From Sacculina carcini (taxonomy: Eukaryota; Arthropoda; Thecostraca; Sacculinidae): a stretch of DNA of 64,000 bases. The stretch's first letter is position 1. The number at the start of each line of letters is the position of its first letter. The notes under the pieces are model-generated. The model saw only the letters and a program-made list of their open reading frames with translations, was not told the origin of the DNA and ran no database searches. This document shows positions 1 to 8,851 of the stretch, one piece after another. The DNA is taken from NCBI GenBank assembly GCA_916048095.2, contig OU696570.1:4580518-4644517 (forward strand), in the 5' to 3' direction. The translations under genes and the position numbers were made by a program.

Positions 1-180
1 TCAACTACCTTGATCTCCCCCTGCCATTGCCTCCACTCTCTGATCTTGTCAGCACACACTGACACACCGTCATCTCCTGTGTGACACTCGACAAAGCCGT
101 TCAGCTCACGGTAATCCATAACAGGAAGAACTTTGTCTTTCGTCGGCTGTACGACGGCCAACAGCGGGATGATCCCCTTT
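1..180 (-). pseudogene. Ty3/gypsy reverse transcriptase, N-terminal piece (runs off the window)
   Basis: Read on the minus strand, this stretch is open and encodes a peptide with KGIIPLLAVVQPTKDKVLPV followed by MDYRELNGFVE. That is the usual start of a Ty3/gypsy reverse transcriptase, where a conserved R/M-V-DYRELN block precedes the palm. The rest of RT and RNase H would lie left of base 1. The frame does not join the protease frame on its right: a TGA near 192 and a frame change separate them, so this copy is either decayed or needs a frameshift. The family assignment is firm; activity is unlikely. Confidence 0.75.
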
Positions 181-191
181 ACTAGGCCGTG

Positions 192-716
192 TCATGTGAT
201 CAACCAGCCTTTCTCGATCCAGCTCCGGATCTCGGCATTGTACCTCTCGCTCACTCCGGGAGCTCTCGTACATCTGTACTCCGCCACGCTGTTCTGTAGC
301 TGGTCCGGCTCTTTGTCAGACCACCGCCAGCTCACCGTCCATCGGCCCTCAGCGAATGACGCTACGAAGTCCTTGTCGACAAGCACGGGCATTTCGCTCG
401 TGCTCCCGGTGTCAACCAGACACCGGGAGCAACGACCGTTGAGAACAGCTTCAACGACCGGCATACGACGCGAAGCAAATACACCGGCCGTCCCTCGAAT
501 CGCCCGGCGGGCCCGACGCACCAAATGTGCTCCGCTGATGAGTCCACGCGCAGAGCAGGGACTCACCGTCGCCCCTTTACAGGGGCCGCCGCTTAATTGC
601 GGTCGACTTCCATGTCGGAGGACGCTGCGCCCCGTGCTGCGCCCTCCGCATGAAAATGCGAGCTCGTCCGAGCTCGCGAGCGGCGTGACGTCGACGTCGA
701 CGCCGGCTCCTCGCAA
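192..716 (-). CDS. Ty3/gypsy aspartic protease region of pol
   Basis: The frame carries RCLVDTGSTSEMPVLVDKDF, the active-site DTG(S/T) of a retropepsin, with the catalytic aspartate at residue 102 (bases 411-413). Downstream residues RYNAEIRSWIEKGWLIT look like the linker into reverse transcriptase. The frame overlaps the 3' end of gag (593-716) in a different phase, the common arrangement where pol is made by ribosomal frameshifting. Its own first ATG is probably not a real start. It ends at a TGA just before the RT frame resumes. Retropepsin would cleave the Gag-Pol polyprotein inside virus-like particles. Confidence 0.75.
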   Translation of the reverse strand: MRGAGVDVDVTPLASSDELAFSCGGRSTGRSVLRHGSRPQLSGGPCKGATVSPCSARGLISGAHLVRRARRAIRGTAGVFASRRMPVVEAVLNGRCSRCLVDTGSTSEMPVLVDKDFVASFAEGRWTVSWRWSDKEPDQLQNSVAEYRCTRAPGVSERYNAEIRSWIEKGWLIT

Positions 717-1669
717 TCACGAGCGAAATGCCCGTGCTTGCCACACCGGTAGCATTGCGCTTCCGGGCACTCGCGGACCATATGGTCGCCGCCACATCGG
801 TAGCAGCGGAGCGTCCGGCGCGCAGAAGAGCGTGGAGAAGAGCGCGCAGAAGAGCGCTCCGGACGGCCCGCCCACCGAGACACAGAGCCGTCTCGCTCGT
901 CCGACGCTTGAGGAACAGGACAGCGGTCCCTCGAGCTGCTCGCTACTTGAGCGTAGCTGACTCGCTGCCTAGATGCAGCCACCACCCCAGATGGGCGGTT
1001 TCTAGCTGCAGCAGCCCTACGCGCACCAATTCTGGCGCGCACCGCCGACAGTACGCTGTCGAACTCGGAGGTATATGCCCCCTCTTTCGCCATAGCCCAC
1101 TCATAGATTGAGTCGGGTAGGCCCTCATAAAACTTGACGCGGAACGCCAAGCTCTCGGGTGTTAACCCTACACGGCGACCTAGACGCTCTAGGTCGTCCT
1201 CAAAGGCGTCCACTGACTCGCCAGATCGAAGCTGACGAGTCGAGAAACGCCTCCACGCCTCTTGGCGAGGCACGCCAAGCTCGGCGACCAGCGTGGCTTT
1301 CAACACGGCCCACTGTGAGGCGTCGCCCACGAGCATGCGCCGGTAGAGCCGGCGCGCGCTCCCATCCAGCATATGGTCGACCATTTCGCAAGGGTCGACC
1401 TGCTGGACACGGCACAGCCGCTCAAAGTCGGCCAGCCACTCAGTGACGTCAAAAGTGACGTCACCACCGAAACGCGGTAGAGCCCGCCCTATCCTGTCAA
1501 GGATCGGCCCTCGGGCCTGCATTAAGATGTTGGCCAACTGGCCAACATCTACCATGGGTCCTGCGGCCCGCTGCTCGGGTCTCTGACCCTCCTGACCGAA
1601 GTCATCGGATTCGCTACTGGAACCCCCTTCGACAAACTCACGTTTGCCCCCGCCAACGGCCTCAGCCAT
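593..1669 (-). CDS. Ty3/gypsy Gag with two zinc knuckles
   Basis: This is an intact frame of about 358 residues from the ATG of MAEAVGGG, which lies 4 bp after the putative primer site. An upstream in-frame ATG at 1705 would lie inside the LTR and is rejected. The middle (FDVTEWLADFERLC, LRSGESVDAFEDDLERL) resembles the capsid-like retrotransposon Gag domain. The C terminus has an Arg/Ser-rich linker and then two CCHC knuckles. The first, CYRCGGDHMVREC, has spacing CX2CX3HX4C, one residue short of the norm. The second, CYRCGKHGHFARDC, is canonical CX2CX4HX4C. Gag would form the particle and bind element RNA. The frame is strikingly GC-rich compared with the AT-rich window, suggesting a recent insertion or different codon use. 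Confidence 0.85.
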   Translation of the reverse strand: MAEAVGGGKREFVEGGSSSESDDFGQEGQRPEQRAAGPMVDVGQLANILMQARGPILDRIGRALPRFGGDVTFDVTEWLADFERLCRVQQVDPCEMVDHMLDGSARRLYRRMLVGDASQWAVLKATLVAELGVPRQEAWRRFSTRQLRSGESVDAFEDDLERLGRRVGLTPESLAFRVKFYEGLPDSIYEWAMAKEGAYTSEFDSVLSAVRARIGARRAAAARNRPSGVVAASRQRVSYAQVASSSRDRCPVPQASDERDGSVSRWAGRPERSSARSSPRSSARRTLRCYRCGGDHMVRECPEAQCYRCGKHGHFARDCEEPASTSTSRRSRARTSSHFHAEGAARGAASSDMEVDRN

Positions 1670-1672
1670 ATA

Positions 1673-1684
1673 GCCGAAATAGCT
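1673..1684 (-). promoter_or_regulatory. Putative primer binding site complementary to the tRNA-Phe 5' end
   Basis: Reading on the minus strand, the LTR ends in ATTACA and is followed at once by AGCTATTTCGGC. The reverse complement, GCCGAAATAGCT, equals nucleotides 1-12 of the highly conserved eukaryotic cytosolic tRNA-Phe. The same 12 bases follow the LTR of the element at 23707-25233, and the two sequences diverge on either side. This suggests priming by a 5' tRNA fragment rather than by the CCA end. Confidence 0.6.
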
Positions 1685-2221
1685 TGTAATCAAGCAGAGA
1701 AGCAACGGGGCAAAGCCCTCTCACCTTCGCACAGGTAGCCCGCGCTCACGACGAGAATTCGTCCACTCGAGCAGAAATATTCTCGAACACACGGCAACGA
1801 TGCTTATCACGCACAGGCCACCAACCGAAATGACGCTTGACCGCTCGCAAAGCCAGCTTCACACACGCCAGCTGATACACGCCTCCGGCACTAGGCTCAA
1901 GTCGCGGCCAATCAGCGCGCAGTAACGTGCGACGTCATACCTCGCCCCACTCGGCTCAAGTGAACCGCTATGACGTCACACGTCACGCCACTCGACAACA
2001 ACGCCACAATAGCAATAAGACACCAACATTCAATGCCTGAAACATAACCCAAATGATATTGGTTAGTAATGTACATTAGCAAGGTTGATTAGCAAATACA
2101 AACACTCAATATAATTAAATCCTACCATATAACTCATTTGGAAACTTATCATTAATACATATAATCAACATCAACCAGCCCCACAGTCATAAACGACACT
2201 TGCGCCACAAGTGTAGAAACA
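1685..2221 (-). repeat. Single LTR between two Ty3/gypsy copies
   Basis: On the minus strand the segment starts TGTTTCTACACTTG and ends ATTACA, giving TG...CA termini over about 537 bp. A polypurine tract lies just upstream (2227-2240) and the putative primer site just downstream. No second LTR lies in the window to align it with, so the limits rest on the flanking motifs. It acts as the 3' LTR of the pol fragment at 2263-3437 and as the 5' LTR of the gag/protease/RT copy at 1-1669. Confidence 0.6.
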
Positions 2222-2226
2222 GTATA

Positions 2227-2240
2227 TCTCCTCCCTCTTC
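2227..2240 (-). promoter_or_regulatory. Polypurine tract before the LTR
   Basis: On the minus strand the bases are GAAGAGGGAGGAGA, followed by a TATAC spacer and then the TG of the LTR. This is the expected plus-strand primer position, directly after the pol stop codon near 2263. The spacer is a few bases longer than usual. Confidence 0.6.
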
Positions 2241-2262
2241 ATTTTGCTTCTGTCGGTGGAAT

Positions 2263-2880
2263 TCAGGATGATAGCAAAGCGTCTTCAATATCTTCCTCAG
2301 TAGCGCCATCGCAGAATCTCTGTGGCCTTCTTATGGTTCTCCGTCGTCTGTTGGGGAAACCAACCGCTTCTGACGAATCCGATAATGTCACCGCCTCATT
2401 ACCAATATCCGTTATGTTGCCTCCGTCGCGATCTGATCTGTTCCGCCTTGTTTGTTTTTGTTGCTCGAACCCGTTGACGCCTCTTGAACTTTCCATGTGT
2501 CTGTGTGTTGCCTCGTCCGTCATTCCGGGTCGATCTTCTTGTGTACCGAGAATTGGACCGAGCCCGTCGGTTGTAAATGTGCCGCCTACCTCCCACCGGC
2601 TGTCTGGAACTTTTTTCAGTTGTGATGTTTCACGCAGTTTCTGCTGATTTCCTTTTTAAATCATGACGGTACTTCCCTTTCTTTCGGAGACCGTCCATGG
2701 TTGTGGGTCATATCGGGGCGGGAGTTTGTTCGTTCTTGTCTGGCGAAGCAGGAATATGTCGTTTTTCGCGATATCGCTGGACCTGGCTCTATTCTTCCTG
2801 TCTGTGAGCGCCTTCATTTTTCTTTTTCCTCCCGGTCTGTCTTACGCGCTTTTCTCCACCTCCACCCTTACGTGTTCGAT
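2263..2880 (-). pseudogene. Ty3/gypsy integrase C-terminal region and pol tail
   Basis: The minus strand reads LPPRYDPQPWTVSERKGSTV, which matches the post-catalytic integrase module of gypsy elements (PPRYDP.PW.V...KG). It then hits an in-frame TAA near 2655. After that it continues LKKVPDSRWEVGG and ends in a basic tail RRRRTIRRPQRF plus an acidic end, typical of the last residues of gypsy pol. The stop codon, and the frame change from the catalytic core on its right, show decay. The tail stops about 22 bp before the polypurine tract. Confidence 0.7.
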
Positions 2881-2917
2881 TGGAGTTGAGACCATTTCAT
2901 TTTCAAACTTCTACCCA

Positions 2918-3437
2918 TCAGTAGTTGTGCGGATGTTTTCCCGTGGTGCAATGTGGCGTATTTCGGTACTGCAAAGGAAACATTCCCAGCAATCGTTTCC
3001 AGTTTCTCGTCTCTGTGTTGGATGCACGAACATTTTTGAGTAACGAAGAGAAAAACCTTTCCACTTCGCCATTACTCTGTGGATGATACGGTGAAACCTT
3101 TCTGTGTCGTATACCCCATTCTTTGCAAAATAGCGCGAACTCCTTGCCCCGGAACTGTGGTTCGTTGTCTGATACAATCACCTCTGGCACTCCGTGAGTG
3201 TAGATGCAGTTTTCAATCACCGCCGTAACCGTGTGAGTGTCGGTGGCTCTCACGACTGATGCCTCAGGCCACCTGGAACCCGCGTCTACGATGCCAACTA
3301 CATAGTCTCCACTGGGAAATGGCCCGCAAATATCTACGTGGACAGCCTCCCACGCCCCGCTCATCATCGACCTATTCAATGGGTTCGTACGTTTTCGCTG
3401 ATCCAAGCTTGCACACGGTATGCACGCACTCACTGAA
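2918..3437 (-). pseudogene. Ty3/gypsy integrase catalytic core, N-terminally truncated
   Basis: The frame holds the D,D-35-E integrase core: aspartate in VHVDICGP, aspartate in VIVSDNEPQF, and glutamate in HPQSNGEVERFF, with KVSPYHP just before the last. Only remnants of the zinc-binding HHCC domain remain (SACIPCASLDQRKR). The sequence breaks at about 3437, where the dispersed CGTCGTGCGG repeat abuts it. At its downstream end the frame is lost after NTPHCTTGK, where family members continue with the rest of integrase. It would catalyse cDNA insertion in a live copy; this one is dead. Confidence 0.85.
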
Positions 3438-4051
3438 TTATACCACACGACGGGCATATTTATATATCAGGCGGGTTGAGGGATAATATTTGTAAAAATA
3501 AGAACAAAAATATTTACATTTACACTTTTCTATTGGTTAAGATATTTATAGCTTGCATTTTTTGCTATTCAATTTGTATTAATTATATTTTATGGATTTA
3601 ATATGAATTTTATTGTATGAATTGTTCCGCACGACGGGCGGGTTTAAAAAAGTGTTTCAATTTTTTAGTTAATTTTTTCAAATTATTCATTTGAAAAAAG
3701 GTAATTTTTCTTAATAAAAATGTTCCGCGGGCAGCAACTATAGACAATAGAACGTTCAATTTCCCCTGTAGAATCAATCCATACACAAAACCAATAAATT
3801 TGACTTCAAGATCCAGAACGGATCGTGTTCGAGCTCTGAATTATTTAGCACGACGGGCGGGTGTAAAAATTATTAAGGCGGACTGAGGGGAAATATTTTG
3901 TCGAATTAAAAGAATTAAACTTAGAATTTCAATTGATTAATATTTTTATGAGTGAACCCTATTCCATTTTTAATTTTCCATATTTTTTTATGAATTGAAT
4001 ATGAATTTCATGTTATGAATTGCTCCGCACAACGGGCGGGTTTTAATGCTA

Positions 4052-4054
<3 letters not shown>
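3438..4054 (-). repeat. Inverted block of the CCCGCCCGTCGTGCGG repeat family
   Basis: The reverse complement of this stretch is collinear with about 35225-36040. It contains successive copies of CCCGCCCGTCGTGCGG followed by AATTCA-type sequence, the CTGCCCGCGG segment, and the AAACACTTTTTTAAACCC junction. It breaks straight into the gypsy integrase at one end and a TA microsatellite at the other. I see no reading frame in it. Confidence 0.8.

Positions 4055-4140
<86 letters not shown>
4053..4140. repeat. TA microsatellite
   Basis: An uninterrupted run of about 44 TA dinucleotides separates the inverted repeat block from the Penelope-like fragment. The same dinucleotide run precedes the CTAGCATTAAAACCCGCCCG junction at 33416-33447. 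Confidence 0.95.
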
Positions 4141-4145
<5 letters not shown>

Positions 4146-4297
4146 GATTTGTTGAAATCAACAGCAATCTGGGCACTGTTGTGCTGGTACGATAGCTTCT
4201 CTATGCTGCGCACGATTTTTCTGTGTTCAGGAGACAACACACTCAGTTGTTCACTGAAGTTTATTCCTCGAGGTACCTTTCGGCTATCACTAGCCAT
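4141..4297 (-). pseudogene. Penelope-like element, ORF start of a second tandem unit
   Basis: The minus strand reads MASDSRKVPRGINFSEQLSV, then [20 protein letters not shown], and is cut off by the TA run. It lies downstream of the GIY-YIG end at 4457, separated by a 160-bp untranslated stretch. That fits a tandem, pseudo-LTR arrangement of a Penelope-like element, in which the 3' end of one unit is followed by the 5' end of the next. I base this on position and on the RT-N-terminal-like helical content; no diagnostic motif is present in so short a piece. Confidence 0.5.
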
Positions 4298-4456
4298 CGT
4301 CAGGAGAAGTAGATATAACACAATACAAAACAAAATACACAATACCAAACAGTCCACGATAAACGGTGTTTATATACAAGGTGAGACAATATATCACTCA
4401 TGTGCCAATGTGGCACCTACATAATGACACCTATGCGGCAAACGGTCGTTACAAAA

Positions 4457-5098
4457 TTAGCACCTATGTGCCAAGGTCGATTGATGTCGCATGGATGGGA
4501 GGGCGACATCTGGCTGTTGTTGAATGTTAATTTCACATTTATTTTTATTAATAAATACAGCTTCAATTATTTTGAGCCTACGGATATCATTTTCTCTGTA
4601 AATGATTTCGGTTTTCTCATCCATAGTCTTTCGGTCCACTTTGATTTGATGCTGCTGGCGGTAGTGCCTGGCAATGGCTCCGTCTTGAAGGTGTGCTGAA
4701 ATTCGTTTGGACAGCGTTGTTGTTGTGTAGCCAATGTAGTGCGAGTTTCGGCGACTGCAGTCACCAGTTGTACATGTATGCTGGTACACTACATTGGTTT
4801 CTTGCAACATGCTGGTCTTGGGAAGGCAACTGTTCTTCATCACTAGGCTGCGTATTTTGCGTGTCTTGTAATAAATGACAAGATGCAACTTGGTGCCTTC
4901 TTCTGTTGGCTGCACGTTTCTATCGACGATTCTTCTGATGGCGTTCTCATCATCTCGATAGGCAGAAGACATGATGTTCTTGTAGTACAATTTGATGGTC
5001 ATTGTCTCTTTGTGTTTTCTCTCTTCTTCGATATATTTCGACAATTTGTCGCGTATTACACGATCAATGGTCGTTTGTTCGTAGCCGTTGTTTACTAG
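4457..5098 (-). pseudogene. Penelope-like element, linker and GIY-YIG endonuclease
   Basis: The frame begins within a 5' truncation and runs LSKYIEEERKHKETMTIKLY, the usual Penelope linker, then VVYQHTCTTGDCSRRNSHYI followed by GYTTTTLSKRISAHLQDGAI. The cysteines before the YIG tyrosine/glycine core, the R of LSKRIS and the H after it match the GIY-YIG endonuclease with its CCHH-type finger found in EN+ Penelope-like retroelements. The frame ends with a stop at 4457. The RT domain is missing. Its first bases are part of a perfect inverted duplication. The endonuclease would nick the target for target-primed reverse transcription. Confidence 0.85.
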
Positions 5099-5155
5099 TA
5101 GTTGCCGGACTAGTAAACAACGGCTACGAACAAACGACCATTGATCGTGTAATAC
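5053..5155. repeat. Perfect 46-bp palindrome at the 5' edge of the Penelope fragment
   Basis: Arm one (5053-5098) and arm two (5110-5155) are exact reverse complements around an 11-bp loop. Arm one is coding sequence of the Penelope linker, so arm two is an inverted duplicate of the truncated end. Inverted 5' ends are a known by-product of Penelope-like insertion. Confidence 0.9.
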
Positions 5156-5500
5156 ATCCGTCGGGAGGAACAATTCATGTGTAAATTTTTTTTTTGTATT
5201 TGTATTTCAAAACGACACAGTAAACATATAATAACACCAAACAACATATTTTTATGTGTCGGGGGAAGCCATAAAGGCTTATATCCCTTGAAAAAAGCAA
5301 GAACAAATGAAATAAAAGAAGAAAATGAAAAAACATATATATACAGTTTAGTTCAGTTGGAAATGTACAGTGGCAAGTAATAGACGCGTTGCTTGCTGTA
5401 CCTTAAATTTACAGTTCAGCAAGAGCTCATTTTCATAATGAGATCATAAGAAGATCGGCAATCTCCACCAGGCAATTGAGTCAACATTGGGTTTTGTTAT

Positions 5501-6490
5501 TTACATATATTTTAAGAGAATGGTGTTGAATAGGCATGTTGTGAATTTTTTCATAGACGTCATGTCACTCAGAATTATTTCTTTGTTCTTCACCAATTCA
5601 TTCCACAGCTTCACACCGTTTATGGTCAAAGCTTGATTTCTGGCGTATGTTCTTCTGTGTTGAACTAGGAACAGGTCGGGACGACGAGGATTTGTTTCAA
5701 AACAAATCTGTAGATTTTTGTGCAATTTTTTATAAAAAACTTTGTACATTAATTTACATGTTTTGAAGTGTATAAGACCTGAAATATTCAATATTTTTCC
5801 TCTGATGAAAAGTGGTTTGGATGGTGTGTTTCGTGGTAAATTGTATATGATTCTAACTATTCGTTTTTGCAAGACCTCTAATCTGTTCATGTATGATTTG
5901 CATGTGTGGCCCCATATTTCGCAAGCATATTCAAGATAGGGTTTAATCAGGGCCTTGTAAAGCATACAACTTTCTTCTATTTGAAGTAAATGTCTCGCTT
6001 TACCAAGAATGAATGCAGCTTTTGATACTTTTCTTGCTGTGCAATTGATGTGATCTTTCCAGCATATCTTGCTATCGAGTGTCACGCCAAGAAAATGTAT
6101 TGTTTCGACTCTGGATATGCTGGTATTATTGATAATAATTTCGCCGTCCGGATCAACATTGAGTCTTGGAGACGAGAACAAGACAAATTTGGTTTTTTCG
6201 GTGTTTAACGACAGTTTGTTTTGTATAAGCCAGTCATTTAGAGCCCTTAATTCACTATTTGCAGTTTCGAAGGCTTCTTTCACCGTAGCGCCAGAGCAAA
6301 CTAGGTTGGTATCGTCGGCAAACACTACTAGCTTACCGGAGCTAACTGCTTTAAACATGTCGTTTACATACAGAAGAAACAACGTTGGCCCCAGAATAGA
6401 TCCTTGCGGTACTCCGTATTTTACTGTTTCTTTTTCGGAATATACGTTGTTTAATGAGACTATTTGGGATCTATCGCACAGGTAATCTCT
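5501..6490 (-). pseudogene. LINE reverse transcriptase, C-terminal half
   Basis: The frame covers YGVPQGSILGPTLFLLYVND and the catalytic FADDTNLV box, then FLGVTLDSKICWKDHI and a long thumb/C-terminal region ending near 5501. It is the continuation of the frame at 6505-8412, but lies in another phase. The junction is at an expanded AGTGAA tract (6496-6518), which looks like the frameshifting lesion. Without that lesion the protein would be one endonuclease-RT of roughly 970 residues. The sequence is closest in style to the CR1/L2/Daphne group, judged from the RT boxes only. Confidence 0.85.
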
Positions 6491-6504
6491 AAATAGTGAA
6501 AGTG

Positions 6505-8412
6505 AAAGTGAAGTGAAATGCCTCTAATGCCGTACATAGTTAATTTATTCAGCAGGATAGTATGGTCTAAAGTATCGAAGGCCTTTTTAAGGTCGATGAA
6601 AACACCAATGGAACACAATTTTCTGTCATCTTGCTTGGATATCTCCTCGGTCAAGTCTAGAATGGCGTGTGACGCATTTTTACCTGGGCGAAAACCGTAT
6701 TGATTTTGATCTATAAGATTATATTTATTTATGTACTCATTGATTCTGATGTGAATTAATTTTTCTAATAGTTTGGAGAACTGGGGTAGCAGTGAAATTG
6801 GCCTGTAATTTGCACACACATTTGTATCTCCACTCTTGTACAATGGGATCACCTTAGCAATTTTCATTTGTGATGGAAACTTGCCTGATGAGAGTGATAG
6901 GTTGAAAATATACTCTAACGGATGAATTATGAATGTATTTGTTAATTTGATCATCTGCATATTGAGACCGAATATATCAAACGAATATTTGTTTTTTAAA
7001 CATTTGATTATACGAGATATTTCAAAGGCGTTAGTTGGTCGCATGGAAAAAGACTTACTAAAATTCGATGATGTTTTGATTATAACACAGGAATTTTGAA
7101 TGGATGAGTTTTCAATTTGTTTGGCCAAGTTGGATCCAATGTTTGCAAAGTAACTGTTCAGGGTATTGCATATACCATATGTGTTTGTGATCTTTGTATT
7201 ATTGAATGCAATTTCCCGTGGAATGACCCTACTCTTGGGTTTTTTTCGAATTGCTTCGTTCAAAATCATCCAAGTTCCTCTGATGTTATTTTTGTTCTCG
7301 TTCAGTAAATTCCTATAGTAATGTCTTTTTTGCATCCTTAATAAATTATTCAGCTTATTTCTGTAGTTTTTGTAAATGATTTCACTCTCCGGTGTTTTCT
7401 CCCTTTGATATTTTTTATATAAGGTATTTTTTTGTAAACATGATATTACCAAACCTTTTGTCAGCCAAATCTTCTTTTTACGACGGTGAACGTTTTTCAT
7501 CTTGTATGGAAAGTGTTTATCGACAAGTGCGACAAATATTTCAAGAAAATTATTAAAACTAGATTCTGCATCATTTGTGTAAATAACATCCCAGCTGAGC
7601 TCCTGGAGGTCATTTACAAAATTGATCTTAGCCGAGTCCGTTATTTGTCTTGAGTACGACGAGTCTTCACTCTCAGGTGTGTTGTTTTTGTATGTTGTTA
7701 TTGCGAACACTGGCAGGTGATCACTGATGTCACTTATAATAGTACCACTGTGTATTTGTGTGTTGATATCATTGGTGAAAATGTTATCTATCAGAGTAGT
7801 TGACCTTTTGTCTATACGTGCTGGGACATTTATCAGCGGTCTGAAACCGTGACTATAGACGGTATCTAGTATTTTTCCTGTTTGCTGCAATTCTGTCTGT
7901 AACATATTGATATTGAAATCACCCATGACAAACCAAGTTTTATTGTTGTTAATATCCAACAGATTGCTGAGATGATCCACAAATACGTCAACTGATGAAT
8001 TCGGAGATTTGTAAATACATGAAAATATCATTTGATTGTTGTTGACCGTGACTTCCACTGTTATTATTTCACATACGTCTTCAACTACATTGGATTTAGC
8101 GATAATTTTGGAAGCTTTTAAGCTAGACCTGACGTAAAGAAGAAGACCGCCACCTCTTTTGTGCTCACGTGATGTACAGAACATATCATAATTATCCAGT
8201 TCGAAGTAGTCGATGCTCAAACCTGGGTTGAACCACGCTTCTGAGATTCCTATGACATCAAATGTGTGCTCTATAATCTCCAAGGTAGTCGTCAATTGGC
8301 AGAAATTTTTCTTTAGACTTCGAGCGTTGACATGCAGCATTTTCAGTAAGTTGTCATTGGTGAAAGAAGAATTAAATTCCGCTTCTGTGTACTCATCACA
8401 GTTTGTTTGCAT
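6505..8412 (-). pseudogene. LINE apurinic endonuclease and N-terminal half of RT
   Basis: The N-terminal third is an exonuclease-endonuclease-phosphatase domain: LHVNARSLKKN, VIGISEAWFNPG, RGGGLLLYVRSS, VMGDFNIN and SDHLPVF, the metal-binding and catalytic blocks in order. After a long linker comes reverse transcriptase: AKVIPLYKSGD, NYRPISLLPQFSKLLEKLI, NQYGFRPGK and FIDLKKAFDTLDH. The endonuclease nicks DNA and the RT copies the RNA at the nick. The frame breaks at the AGTGAA tract, so full-length enzyme is not made from this copy. Its start at MQTNCDEY is the first ATG; the true start may be upstream. Confidence 0.9.
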
Positions 8413-8851
8413 GTTATTGAAAAACTATTCCTGGTGGAGAAAGTGCTGATCATCTTTTACACCGATCATATCCTGAGCTATGTACAGGGTGAAATTAACA
8501 TTGGTACATCATGAAAAAGTGTAACGGCAAGACAAAATTGCTGATTATGAATTGAGATAAAACGTGATTTTATCATTCAACCAACATTGATAAGACTGAC
8601 TTCATTGAAAATGAAAATACTGATAATGGAAGTTGAACATTAATCCATTTATGAAAGTGTGCATTCTAAGATACACAATGCGAAAAAGACAAAAATAAAC
8701 AAGTGTTGATGTAATTAGTATTATTAAGAGGTGCCGTTGTGATGTTTAGCACGGGAGTTGTTGATTTATGTGTAGTGTAATTTAAACTGTTTTGGCGTTA
8801 TCGATTTAACAAGCGGGAGGAATTGTGTGGAATGTGGTAGATTGAACTGAA

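Larger units (their letters stand above)
5179..8851 (-). mobile_element. CR1/Daphne-like non-LTR retrotransposon
   Basis: The element is minus-oriented. Its 3' end is marked by an A-rich tail (the plus strand shows a T run followed by GTATTTGTATTTC at 5187-5208). Its 5' end is defined by the interrupted host repeat: the left flank TTCATGTGTAAAT and the right flank ATTGAGGACAATAAAG are contiguous at 37405 and 41712. It contains one broken ORF2-type gene (5501-8412) and about 440 bp of 5' sequence, 8413-8851, with no recognisable ORF1. A clear target-site duplication is not visible. Confidence 0.75.

Noticed and set aside
133..960. 275-codon plus-strand frame across the gypsy element
   Set aside because: It is antisense to gag/protease in GC-rich DNA where stops are rare; it has no motif, and the minus-strand frames have clear zinc knuckles and protease sites.
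1673..1684. A tRNA-Phe gene
   Set aside because: Only 12 nt match; no cloverleaf follows. The match is better explained as a primer binding site. I saw no tRNA or rRNA gene anywhere in the window.
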